From assembly GCA_002403105.1 (NCBI GenBank), contig DHHD01000045.1, positions 1-34,492 on the forward strand: a stretch of DNA of 34,492 nt, given 5' to 3'. Origin of the DNA: Anaerolineaceae bacterium UBA4781 (GTDB taxonomy: Bacteria; Chloroflexota; Anaerolineae; Anaerolineales; Anaerolineaceae). Made by a program: the position numbers and the translations under genes. Shown here in pieces: positions 15,393 through 23,316 of this stretch. Below the pieces are notes generated by a model. The model worked only from the letters and a program-made list of their open reading frames with translations. It was not told the origin of the DNA and searched no databases. Every line of letters begins with the position of its first letter. The first letter of the stretch is position 1.

Positions 15393-16436
15393 ATGAACAA
15401 TGTACGAAAAGCTTACGAAAAACCCTATTTTCTGCCTATTGTGACACTGATATTAGGATTGGTTTTGGGATTGGTCGTTCTCGGTTGGTGGCTCTGGCCA
15501 GTTGAATGGGTCGATGCAGCCCCTTCACAACTACAGAACGAATACAAACGCGATTACCTGTGCATGGTAATTGATTCCTATGTACGCAATCATGATGAAG
15601 ATTTGGTTGATAAACGATTGGCTGCCATTGGAGATGATGCGGAAGCCTATGTAAATATGCTCACACCGGAATTGTGCAAATTCACCTCTGCAGAAGAGAT
15701 TGCCAGTTTTAAAGCGCTAAAATTCACGACTTCTGCTGCAACTTCCATTACACCTTCAGCTACTACATTAACAGAACAAGCTACAGAATTGGCCAATGAG
15801 CAAACAGACAATTCTAAAAAATCTTCTTTCGTAAAGGTCCTGCTTTGGATCGCTGGAATCCTTGTTGTGGGTGGAGGAGCTTTCTATATTCTTGTAAAGA
15901 GAGGAAAGGTCAATCTCAACAAGCAGAATTCTCAAAAACGAGTTGCGCATAAAGGATTTGCAGATGATACACCTGTGACGACCGAGGTTGATCAAACCAA
16001 CCAGGAACCTGCTCTGGCTCAATTCATGACGACCTATCGCCTGGGCGATGACCTGTATGATGATTCTTTCAGTATTGATTCTCCTGCCGGTGAATTTCTG
16101 GGAGAATGCGGGGTAGGGATCACAGAAACCATCGGGGTTGGGGATCCAAAAAAGGTCAGCGCTCTGGAAGTTTGGCTTTTCGATAAAAACGATATTCAAA
16201 CCATTACCAAGGTATTGATGAGTGCACACGCTTTCAACGATGCTGCAACACGACAACGATTGGCAGCTAAAGGAGAGACCATCCTGGTTGAATCCGGTCA
16301 GCGCTTTGTGATGGAAACAGCCACCTTGCAGCTTGAAGCACGCATTGTGGATATGGTCTATGCGCGCGATGCACTGCCTGAGAACAGTCATTTCTCCAGA
16401 TTGACGTTGGAAATATCGGTTTGGAATAAGATGTAA
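15393..16436 (+). CDS. Two-span membrane protein of unknown function
   Basis: I do not recognise this 347-residue protein. It has a cytoplasmic N-terminus, a first membrane helix at about 13-35, an exported segment of about 110 residues (including RDYLCMVIDSYVRNHDEDLV, with Cys57 and Cys95, and a Ser/Thr-rich stretch at 112-130), and a second helix at about 147-168 followed by a basic cytoplasmic linker. A soluble C-terminal domain (about 205-347) has alternating strands and helices (LGDDLYDDSFSIDSP, GECGVGITETIG, ALEVWLFDKND, LTLEISVWNK). No catalytic motif stands out. It has its own promoter, a good AGGAGA site and a terminator. Envelope-linked work is plausible from the topology only. Confidence 0.8.
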   Translation: MNNVRKAYEKPYFLPIVTLILGLVLGLVVLGWWLWPVEWVDAAPSQLQNEYKRDYLCMVIDSYVRNHDEDLVDKRLAAIGDDAEAYVNMLTPELCKFTSAEEIASFKALKFTTSAATSITPSATTLTEQATELANEQTDNSKKSSFVKVLLWIAGILVVGGGAFYILVKRGKVNLNKQNSQKRVAHKGFADDTPVTTEVDQTNQEPALAQFMTTYRLGDDLYDDSFSIDSPAGEFLGECGVGITETIGVGDPKKVSALEVWLFDKNDIQTITKVLMSAHAFNDAATRQRLAAKGETILVESGQRFVMETATLQLEARIVDMVYARDALPENSHFSRLTLEISVWNKM

Positions 16437-16466
16437 AAAAACTGCCCTTCGGGGTAGTTTTTATTT
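16437..16466. terminator. Bidirectional terminator between the membrane-protein gene and greA
   Basis: The stem AACTGCCC/GGGTAGTT (one G-U pair) closes a UUCG-type tetraloop (16448-16451), with an A run on the left and a T run on the right. It overlaps the greA stop codon (16461-16463, minus strand). Confidence 0.9.
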
Positions 16467-16928
16467 AATCTCAAGAATGTGGAAAAGCAAATCTCCACCC
16501 GGCGCGGCGACTTTTACCGTTTCTCCAATTTTATGATTCAATAGAGCGCTTCCGATGGGGGATTCAAAGGATATTCTTCCATGTGCCGGATCGGCTTCAG
16601 CAGGACCCACTAAAAAATAGGTCTCGGGATCAGCGGACCCTTCTTGAATGGTGACAGTAGCGCCGATCTCAACGACTTCATGGAAGTTATTCTGGTCATC
16701 AATAACAACATAATTTTTCAACATGGCTTCAATTCCCTGGATGCGCCCTTCCAGGAAACTTTGATCTTCTTTCGCTTTGCTGTAATCTGCATTTTCAGAA
16801 AGATCACCTTGCTCAATGGCGGCTTTTAAACGCTTTGATAGCGCTATCCGCGCTGGACCTTTTAATTCAGCCAGCTCCTGCTCTAATTTTTGAATGCCTT
16901 CCGCGGTTAAATATACTATGTCTGCCAT
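16461..16928 (-). CDS. greA: Transcription elongation factor GreA
   Basis: GreA enters the RNA polymerase secondary channel and rescues backtracked complexes by stimulating transcript cleavage. The 155-residue protein has the N-terminal coiled coil with the acidic tip motif GDLSENADYSKAKEDQ (about residues 41-56) and the C-terminal FKBP-like globular domain, with GSADPETYFLVGPAEADP, RISFESPIGSALL and GDLLFHILEI. GAGG lies about eight bases before the ATG. It follows the isopentenyl phosphate kinase gene by 44 bases on the same strand. A minus-strand TATAGT at 16957-16962 could be its -10, but no matching -35 is seen. Confidence 0.96.
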   Translation of the reverse strand: MADIVYLTAEGIQKLEQELAELKGPARIALSKRLKAAIEQGDLSENADYSKAKEDQSFLEGRIQGIEAMLKNYVVIDDQNNFHEVVEIGATVTIQEGSADPETYFLVGPAEADPAHGRISFESPIGSALLNHKIGETVKVAAPGGDLLFHILEIK

Positions 16929-16972
16929 GTGATTACCTCAATTGAGCAGAAATTTTACTATAAAAATTGGTT

Positions 16973-17767
16973 TTACTTATTCCTTAAGAGCGTCCCAATC
17001 TCTGCTCCCCCAAGAGCTTTCAATAAATTGCCCTGCTCTGTCCCGCTGAATATGGAAGCCTGGATGGATGGATGCTTCTCGATAATTGAAAAAAGGACTT
17101 TCACTTTTGAACGCATTCCACCGGTTACGTCCGGTGCATGCGAGATCCCAATGGTGGTTTCATGCTCATGAAATAGAGCCGGTGTGAGAATAGAAAAGAT
17201 ATCCTCCGGACGCTCCATACTCTTCCATACACCCTTCTCAATACTGGCGATCAAGACTTTTTCGATCGGCAGATGAAGACAAAGAAAAGCAAGGATTTCT
17301 TCTGTGGAGAGAATGGTTCCACCGATTTGCGAATCAAAAACGACATCCCCGAAGACCACCGGCAGGAGAGCATGATCCAGAGTATTTTTTATCGGCTCAA
17401 TATCCCACTGAATTTCTGTGTGATTATGTGTGGTTGCAGTTGCAGAAGGTGGAAAGCTAATGGCATTCAATCCAGCTTGCCAGAGTTCATCCATCACAAT
17501 ACGATGGAGGGCATCAGCCTGCTGACGGACTTCGATAAAGCCGCGCCAATCCTCTTTAGAATGTACTCCCAAACGCGTTTGATATTTTTTGGCAGGAGGA
17601 TGCCCGAAGGAACCCGACCCATGCCCAAGGATGATGTGCAATTCGGGATTATTCCCTTGAGCCTGTTTGATCTCTTGAACTAATCGAGAAATTTCCGGGC
17701 GTTTTGCAGAACCCACCTGGTTTTTATCTGTAATGAGCGAACCGCCTAATTTTACGAAGATTAACAT
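16973..17767 (-). CDS. Isopentenyl phosphate kinase
   Basis: Phosphorylates isopentenyl phosphate to isopentenyl diphosphate, the last step of the archaeal-type mevalonate pathway. The 264-residue protein is an amino-acid-kinase fold member. It starts LIFVKLGGSLITDK (residues 2-15), then has LHIILGHGSGSFGHPPAKKY carrying the His that replaces the usual residue in this kinase family and defines IPKs. GDVVFD and EKVLIASIEKGVW follow, then DVTGGMRSKV for the nucleotide site. Chloroflexota are among the few bacteria known to use this enzyme. The ATG follows the mevalonate kinase stop by two bases. A different small-molecule amino-acid-kinase is possible, but the HGSGSFGH motif and the neighbour argue for IPK. 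Confidence 0.88.
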   Translation of the reverse strand: MLIFVKLGGSLITDKNQVGSAKRPEISRLVQEIKQAQGNNPELHIILGHGSGSFGHPPAKKYQTRLGVHSKEDWRGFIEVRQQADALHRIVMDELWQAGLNAISFPPSATATTHNHTEIQWDIEPIKNTLDHALLPVVFGDVVFDSQIGGTILSTEEILAFLCLHLPIEKVLIASIEKGVWKSMERPEDIFSILTPALFHEHETTIGISHAPDVTGGMRSKVKVLFSIIEKHPSIQASIFSGTEQGNLLKALGGAEIGTLLRNK

Positions 17768-17769
17768 GA

Positions 17770-18711
17770 TTACTGAATGACTGTACTTACTATCCCTTGA
17801 ATTCCGCGAGACTTAAAAACTTGTTGGAGAGAATGGACATTTTCTTCCTTGACCAATGCTATCACATTTCCACCCCGGCCTGCTCCACACAGTTTTGCAC
17901 CACAGGCGCCATTTTGAAGAGCCAGATCAACGAGTGCATCCAATTCGGGAAGCGAAATATTCAATTTTTGCAAGAGATGGTGGTTTTTTACCATCAGGGT
18001 ACCCAGCTGTGCGATGTCTCCATTTTGGAACGCATTTTTCGCGCTATTCACCAGATCACCTATTTCTTTGAAAAGGGCATTTACCAGATCCGGATTCTGT
18101 TCTCTGAATTGCTTTACAGAAGCGACCACATCGGCGGTTAGTGAAGGAATGCCACTATTGATCAATAAGAGATGCAGCGGCAGGGGTGATTGCAGAAATA
18201 CCGGGTCACAGCCTTTTATAAAATAGAGCGCTTTTTCATAACTCACAACTGTATTGTCAATCCCGGAGGGATTACCATGATGTATTTTCTCCAGCTCGAA
18301 AGCCAATTCATTGATCTTTTGAAGCGGGAGCTTCAACCCTAAAAATTGAGAGAGAGCTTTTATCACACCAACGGATACCGAAGCGCTGGATCCCAAGCCG
18401 GAAGCTACCGGAATTTTGGAGGTTATTTTCAATCGAAAAGAAGGAATTCTGGATAATCCATACGCTTTTCTAAACAAAGCCACTGCATGAACCAGGATGT
18501 TATCCTCCGGGAGATCGGTTAAATTCTTAGAGATAGCAAGATCCGGTGCTTCATAAACAATTGTCTCTTTTTCTTCCCCGATGAGCGGGAAGATCATTAC
18601 CGTTGTTTGAAGATCGGGAATTGGAACAGCGATGGCAGGGAAGCCATATACAACGGCATGTTCACCAAATAAAATGGATTTACCAACAGTATGAACAACG
18701 ATTGCAGGCAT
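17770..18711 (-). CDS. Mevalonate kinase (GHMP family)
   Basis: Phosphorylates mevalonate at position 5 in isoprenoid synthesis. The 313-residue GHMP kinase has VGKSILFGEHAVVYGFPAIA at residues 9-28 (motif 1), PVASGLGSSASVSVG (the ATP-binding motif 2, about 111-125), KIHHGNPSGIDNTV with the conserved Asp (about 151-164), and CGAKLCGAGRGGNVIAL (motif 3, about 273-289). These are all typical of mevalonate kinases rather than galactokinase or homoserine kinase. It lies five bases after the UbiA-family stop and two before IPK, so the three are likely one operon. No Shine-Dalgarno site is obvious, suggesting coupling. The intermediate enzymes between the two kinases are not in the window. Confidence 0.92.
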   Translation of the reverse strand: MPAIVVHTVGKSILFGEHAVVYGFPAIAVPIPDLQTTVMIFPLIGEEKETIVYEAPDLAISKNLTDLPEDNILVHAVALFRKAYGLSRIPSFRLKITSKIPVASGLGSSASVSVGVIKALSQFLGLKLPLQKINELAFELEKIHHGNPSGIDNTVVSYEKALYFIKGCDPVFLQSPLPLHLLLINSGIPSLTADVVASVKQFREQNPDLVNALFKEIGDLVNSAKNAFQNGDIAQLGTLMVKNHHLLQKLNISLPELDALVDLALQNGACGAKLCGAGRGGNVIALVKEENVHSLQQVFKSRGIQGIVSTVIQ

Positions 18712-18716
18712 TTTTA

Positions 18717-19604
18717 TCAGAATAAAGCAATGAGTTTAGACCAGTAAAAAATTACCACTACACTCATTCCCCATAGTAGAATACATACCTGAAGAGGTCG
18801 ATCCGAGAGGATCAAATCCTCAGGTGCCCCACCAGATTTTTGAATTTTAATGAGATACAAGTAACGGAACAATCCGTACAGCACAAATGGAATCGTGAGC
18901 ATCATGGAATTATTTTCCGGCAGATTTGGAGCAGAGAAGGTATACAAGCTGTATGCCACAATGGCGGTGCCGGAGACAATAGTGATCAATTGATCCAGAA
19001 ATTCCAGAGAGTAACCATCCAGAACCTTGCGATGTTGGGTTGCATTTTCGCTCAGACAGACTATTTCTGCACGTCGTTTCCCAAAACCAATGAACAATGC
19101 CAGCAGGGTTGTACAAACATACAACCAAGGTGAAAAACGTTCTACTTGAATGAGGGAGACACCTGCACCCACACGCAAGACAAATCCGGTTGCAATGACC
19201 ATCACATCGATCAATGGGATATGTTTGAGCTTAAAGGAATAAGCCAGATTCATTACGAAATAAACGGCACTGATAATGCCAAAGCTGGAGGATAAACGAA
19301 ATGCCCAATATAAAGAACCAACCACCACTAAAATGGCAGTTGCGATGGCCACATTAACAGGCAGTTTCCCTGAAGCGATCGGACGATTCTTTTTAGTGGG
19401 ATGATTTTGGTCTGCTTTTTTATCAAAAACATCATTGATCAGATAAACTGCTCCCGAGAGCATACAAAAAAGAAAAACTCCGATCAGCGTGGTTAGTGTA
19501 GCAGGCCAATTGGTAAGCTGGCGATCAAAAACAAGTGCTGCCAGAACGAAAACATTTTTTACCCATTGTTTTGGGCGCATACTTTTGATAATGGCTTTTA
19601 GCAT
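18717..19604 (-). CDS. UbiA-family prenyltransferase, decaprenyl-phosphate phosphoribosyltransferase-like
   Basis: A membrane protein of 295 residues with about eight or nine hydrophobic helices. It starts IIKSMRPKQWVKNVFVLAALVF and carries the first Asp-rich motif NDVFDKKADQNHPTKKNRPI (about residues 57-76), whose NDxxDxxxDxxHPxKxxRPIASG form is typical of the DPPR-synthase branch (Rv3806c-like) rather than the UbiA quinone branch. The second acidic motif, expected near residue 190, reads RRAEIV / EFLDQL. Enzymes of this branch attach phosphoribosyl groups to polyprenyl phosphate, an early step of decaprenyl-phospho-arabinose synthesis in mycobacteria. The neighbouring mevalonate kinase and IPK fit polyprenyl supply. 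The substrate is inferred from family, not read from sequence. Confidence 0.82.
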   Translation of the reverse strand: MLKAIIKSMRPKQWVKNVFVLAALVFDRQLTNWPATLTTLIGVFLFCMLSGAVYLINDVFDKKADQNHPTKKNRPIASGKLPVNVAIATAILVVVGSLYWAFRLSSSFGIISAVYFVMNLAYSFKLKHIPLIDVMVIATGFVLRVGAGVSLIQVERFSPWLYVCTTLLALFIGFGKRRAEIVCLSENATQHRKVLDGYSLEFLDQLITIVSGTAIVAYSLYTFSAPNLPENNSMMLTIPFVLYGLFRYLYLIKIQKSGGAPEDLILSDRPLQVCILLWGMSVVVIFYWSKLIALF

Positions 19605-19658
19605 ATAGAAATAATAACATTAAAAAAAGTAGAATTCATCAGGATGTAAAATGTATCT

Positions 19659-20465
19659 ATGCAAAAAAAGCGCCTGGATATACTTATCGTTGAAAAAGGA
19701 TTAGCCGAAAGCCGTAATCAAGCACAGCGCTTGATCATGGCAGGAGAAGTGTTTGTGAACGGCACTCTATCATTGAAACCCTCAGAAACTTACTCCAATG
19801 AGGTTGAGATCAGTTTAAAGGAAAGTCCGCCCTTCCTTTCACGGGGAGGAGAGAAATTGGAAGCGGCTTTACAGGCGTTTCATTTAACAAATATGGACCG
19901 AAAAGTATGTGCAGATATCGGAGCTTCCACCGGAGGATTTACCGATTGTTTGCTGCAGCATGGCGCCAGTAAAGTGTATGCAGTAGATGTGGGGTATGGT
20001 CAACTGCATTGGAAACTGCGTAATGATCCACGAGTAGTGGTGATGGAAAAAACCAATGTACGGAATATACAGCAGCTACCAGAAAAAGTTGATCTGATTG
20101 CGGTAGATGTTTCATTTATTTCCTTGCGAACGATATTCCCGGTTATTAAAAGTCTGATGAAACCGAGCAGTGCAGATATGGTCACTCTTATCAAACCCCA
20201 ATTCGAAGCGGGAAAGCAAGAAGCAGCAAAAGGTCGCGGAGTCATTAAAGATCATGCAGTTCACCGCACAGTTCTTGAGACCATCCTTCGATCTGCATAC
20301 GAGCAGGGGTTGTATCTGCATGGTTTAATTCAATCACCGATCAAAGGACCCAAAGGAAATATTGAATTTCTAGCTCATTTTCAATTGGAGACTGCGAAAA
20401 ACGATTTAAAAGCAGCAATTCAGTCTGTTATGGATATAATTGATGGTGTTAACGAGCTGAAATAA
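19659..20465 (+). CDS. tlyA: TlyA-family rRNA 2'-O-methyltransferase (S4 + FtsJ-like)
   Basis: TlyA methylates ribose 2'-OH in rRNA (in mycobacteria C1409 of 16S and C1920 of 23S). The 268-residue protein has an N-terminal S4 RNA-binding domain (KKRLDILIVEKGLAESRNQAQRLIMAGEVFVNG) and a Rossmann methyltransferase domain. The SAM site is DIGASTGGFTDCLLQHG (about residues 88-104). The catalytic K-D-K pattern appears in RGGEKLEAAL, VDVSFISLR and IKPQFEAGKQE. The ATG has no nearby Shine-Dalgarno site. A TAAAAT box (19647-19652) ends six bases before it, so a leaderless mRNA is possible. It faces away from the UbiA gene across a 54-base gap. Confidence 0.9.
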   Translation: MQKKRLDILIVEKGLAESRNQAQRLIMAGEVFVNGTLSLKPSETYSNEVEISLKESPPFLSRGGEKLEAALQAFHLTNMDRKVCADIGASTGGFTDCLLQHGASKVYAVDVGYGQLHWKLRNDPRVVVMEKTNVRNIQQLPEKVDLIAVDVSFISLRTIFPVIKSLMKPSSADMVTLIKPQFEAGKQEAAKGRGVIKDHAVHRTVLETILRSAYEQGLYLHGLIQSPIKGPKGNIEFLAHFQLETAKNDLKAAIQSVMDIIDGVNELK

Positions 20466-20502
20466 ACTCATCCGGGAAAATAGATTATACTAATCAGTTG
20501 CT

Positions 20503-22302
20503 ATGCAATTAACACAAAAAAGGAATTTCTGTATTATTGCCCATGTTGATCATGGAAAATCAACCCTGGCTGATCGCTTGTTGCAGATGACAGGGCTTAT
20601 TTCTGAGCGGGATATGGTCAATCAGGTGCTGGATAACATGGACCTGGAACGAGAAAAAGGGGTCACCATCAAAGCTTCTGCAGTGCGCATGGAATACCAA
20701 AAAGATGGTTCGATCTATGAACTCAATCTCATTGATACGCCCGGACATGTTGACTTTTCATACGAGGTAAGCCGTTCTCTGATCGCTTGTGAAGGAGCGG
20801 TATTGGTCGTGGATGCCACTCAGGGGATAGAAGCCCAAACCCTGGCGAATCTCTACCTGGCGCTTGAATCCGATCTGGTCATTATTCCGGTATTAAATAA
20901 AATCGATCTCCCTTCTGCACATGCTGATGAAGTGGCTGAAGATGTTGGAAATCTGCTGGGTTGTGATCCCGATTCTATTATTCGCATTTCTGCCAAAACA
21001 GGTATTAATGTGCAACAGGTTCTGGATGCAATCATCGAAAGAATTCCTCCCCCCAGTGGAAATGAAGAAGATCCCCTCAAAGCGCTTATTTTCGATTCAC
21101 ACTATGATTCTTACAAAGGTGTGATCGCTTATGTAAGAATTTTCAGCGGGAAAGCGGATATGAAGGGGAAATTCTTGTTAATGTCCAATAAAGTAAACGC
21201 TGATCCCATTGAAATTGGGGTATTTGCCCCAAACATGAAACCCATTGATGTTCTTTCCGCCGGTGATGTGGGGTACATTGCCACCGGTTTGAAAACGGTG
21301 AAGGAATGCCGGGTGGGTGATACGTTAACCGATCGAAATAACCCTGCTGAATACAGTTTACCCGGGTATAAACATCCCAAACCCATGGTTTTTGCAGGGG
21401 TGTATCCGGTAGAAGGTGAAGATTATGATGATTTGAAGGATGCTCTGGCAAAACTGCAATTGAATGATGCATCTTTTGTTTACACCCCCGAAACATCTCA
21501 AGCTTTAAATTTCGGTTTTCGCTGCGGTTTTCTTGGACTTTTCCATATGGAAATTTTTCAAGAACGCCTGGAACGAGAATATGATCTGGATATCGTCTTA
21601 ACTGCTCCCACCGTTGAGTACAGGGTCGTTTTACACAATGGAGAAGAAATTCTGATCGATTCACCTGCCTTGCTGCCGGACGAATCTACCATTGAGGAAA
21701 TCCAGGAACCATGGATGAATCTAGCAATCTTTACACCGACTGAATTTTATGGGGCTGTCATGGAGCTGGTAAAACGGAGATTGGGGATTTTTATTACTCA
21801 AGAATACCCATCTCCCAATCGAGTTCAATTAAATTTTGAGCTGCCGCTCTCTGAAATGATCATTGATTTCTTTGATGAATTGAAATCCAAAACACGCGGA
21901 TACGCATCCATGGATTATTCATTCAAAGAATATCGTGCCAGTAATTTGGTAAAACTGGAAGTATTGATCGGAGGAGAGCCAGTGGATGCACTGGCAAGTA
22001 TTGTTCATAAAGATTCTGCCTACCATCTGGGTCAACGCCTGGTTACAAAACTAAAAGAATTAATTCCTCGACAATTATTTGATGTGGCGATACAAGCTTC
22101 AGCCGACGGACGCATCATCTCACGCGCGAATGTTAAAGCCGTGCGTAAAGATGTTCTGGCGAAATGCTATGGCGGCGACATAACCAGAAAAAAGAAATTG
22201 CTTGAAAAACAGAAAAAAGGGAAGAAACGCATGAAAATGGTGGGAAATGTGGAGATCCCCCAGGAAGCATTTATGGCAATTCTAAAGTTGGAGGATGAGT
22301 AA
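20503..22302 (+). CDS. lepA: Elongation factor 4 (LepA)
   Basis: A ribosome-bound GTPase that acts on stalled or back-translocation-prone ribosomes. The 599-residue length is standard. GTPase motifs: AHVDHGKSTL (G1), REKGVTIKAS (G2), DTPGHVDF (G3), NKIDL (G4) and SAKTG (G5). LepA-specific features follow: YPVEGEDYDDLKDALAKLQLNDASF, GFRCGFLGLFHMEIFQERLERE, and the basic C-terminal domain with RADGRIISRANVKAVRKDVLAKCYGGDITRKKKLL in motif form (CYGGDxxRKxKLLxxQKxGK). A TATACT box (20486-20491) lies 11 bases before the ATG without a good -35, and there is no Shine-Dalgarno site, so a very short leader is possible. Its end overlaps the next gene. Confidence 0.97.
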   Translation: MQLTQKRNFCIIAHVDHGKSTLADRLLQMTGLISERDMVNQVLDNMDLEREKGVTIKASAVRMEYQKDGSIYELNLIDTPGHVDFSYEVSRSLIACEGAVLVVDATQGIEAQTLANLYLALESDLVIIPVLNKIDLPSAHADEVAEDVGNLLGCDPDSIIRISAKTGINVQQVLDAIIERIPPPSGNEEDPLKALIFDSHYDSYKGVIAYVRIFSGKADMKGKFLLMSNKVNADPIEIGVFAPNMKPIDVLSAGDVGYIATGLKTVKECRVGDTLTDRNNPAEYSLPGYKHPKPMVFAGVYPVEGEDYDDLKDALAKLQLNDASFVYTPETSQALNFGFRCGFLGLFHMEIFQERLEREYDLDIVLTAPTVEYRVVLHNGEEILIDSPALLPDESTIEEIQEPWMNLAIFTPTEFYGAVMELVKRRLGIFITQEYPSPNRVQLNFELPLSEMIIDFFDELKSKTRGYASMDYSFKEYRASNLVKLEVLIGGEPVDALASIVHKDSAYHLGQRLVTKLKELIPRQLFDVAIQASADGRIISRANVKAVRKDVLAKCYGGDITRKKKLLEKQKKGKKRMKMVGNVEIPQEAFMAILKLEDE

Positions 22303-23314
22303 GTTGCCTTCGCAAACAAATTCAAAAAACTCCTGGAAACGCTGGCTGCCGGGCTTGGTGGTCAGTGGAGTTGTTATTTATGTGCTGTTTCGTCTCATTG
22401 ATGTAGACACATTCCTCCTGGCGTTAAAAAAGACCAATTACCTGCATGTTGGCATTGCTTTTTGCCTGATGGTGCTGGCTAACTTTTCGCGTGCTGCAGC
22501 CTGGCGTGAACTGCTGGGAAGGAAAATCAGTCTGATGGATGCCTTTTACATCGTCAACGAAGGGTATCTCCTGAACCAGATCATCCCCCGCTCAGGTGAG
22601 ATTGGGCGTGCTCTACTGGTGAACAGCGTGGTCGAAATGAATTTTTTTCAAGTCTTTTCCACCATCATCATCGAACGTGCTCTTGACCTCAGCATTGCTG
22701 CTGTGATGTTCTTATCAACGATCGGGAATGCTCTGACGTTGGATTGGATTGTTCCGGTGGCAATTACAGTGCTGTGTGTGGTTTTGACAGGTTTCCTATT
22801 CCTTTTCTGGGCGATCAAGAAAAAAGATACAGTTGAAGGGTGGCTTGACCGTACCGACCAAAAATCAGGATTTTTTCAGAAACATATTTCTCCGAATTTG
22901 AAAGCCATACTCAATGGCGCAGAAGTCATCCAGGATCCGAAAAGAGTTCTGCTGGCTGTTTTTTGGATTATGGTTTGCTGGCTCTTATGGGTTTCGGTTT
23001 CGTATATTTTGCTGATCGGTTTCGTTGGGAAGCCCCCATTCTGGTGGGCGATCTTTATCCAATCTGTACTGGCATTTGGAATCGCGCTGCCTTCTGCCCC
23101 GGCTGGTTTGGGCGTATACGAAGGAACCCTGGTGGCGGCATTGACCGTTTTCTCTGTTGAGAAAGAAACTGCGTTGAGTTTTGCGATCATCATGCATGCG
23201 GTCCAATTGGTAACGATCGCAACACTGGGTATTATCAGTCTTGCAATTAAAGGAAATTCCCTCGGTATGCTGCTGAATAAAGTAGTTGATCGGCTGCGAA
23301 AGAAGAAGGAGTAA
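22295..23314 (+). CDS. Flippase-like integral membrane protein (LPG synthase TM / UPF0104 family)
   Basis: A 339-residue protein with about eight membrane helices, matching the family of lysylphosphatidylglycerol-synthase-like transmembrane proteins (UPF0104/AglD-type). Landmarks include RAAAWRELLGRKISLMDAFY, the YLLNQIIPRSGEIGRALLV segment with the conserved P-x-R-x-G-E pattern (about residues 93-111), and ALPSAPAGLGVYEGTLVAAL near the C-terminus. Such proteins are often next to glycan-assembly genes and are suspected lipid-carrier flippases; function is not proven. The ATG at 22295 overlaps lepA by 8 bases and abuts GGAGG (22290-22294). A TTG at 22304 has the same site at nine-base spacing and may be the true start, removing three residues. 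It begins the glycan block. Confidence 0.85.
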   Translation: MSKLPSQTNSKNSWKRWLPGLVVSGVVIYVLFRLIDVDTFLLALKKTNYLHVGIAFCLMVLANFSRAAAWRELLGRKISLMDAFYIVNEGYLLNQIIPRSGEIGRALLVNSVVEMNFFQVFSTIIIERALDLSIAAVMFLSTIGNALTLDWIVPVAITVLCVVLTGFLFLFWAIKKKDTVEGWLDRTDQKSGFFQKHISPNLKAILNGAEVIQDPKRVLLAVFWIMVCWLLWVSVSYILLIGFVGKPPFWWAIFIQSVLAFGIALPSAPAGLGVYEGTLVAALTVFSVEKETALSFAIIMHAVQLVTIATLGIISLAIKGNSLGMLLNKVVDRLRKKKE

Positions 23315-23316
23315 GA

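Noticed and set aside
15768..16391. 207-codon minus-strand open frame
   Set aside because: It lies wholly within the membrane-protein gene on the other strand, has no ribosome site or recognisable domain, and its composition reads as a frame shadow.
21143..21664. 173-codon minus-strand open frame inside lepA
   Set aside because: lepA is unmistakable on the plus strand; the opposite frame encodes a His/Pro/Arg-rich product with no family resemblance.
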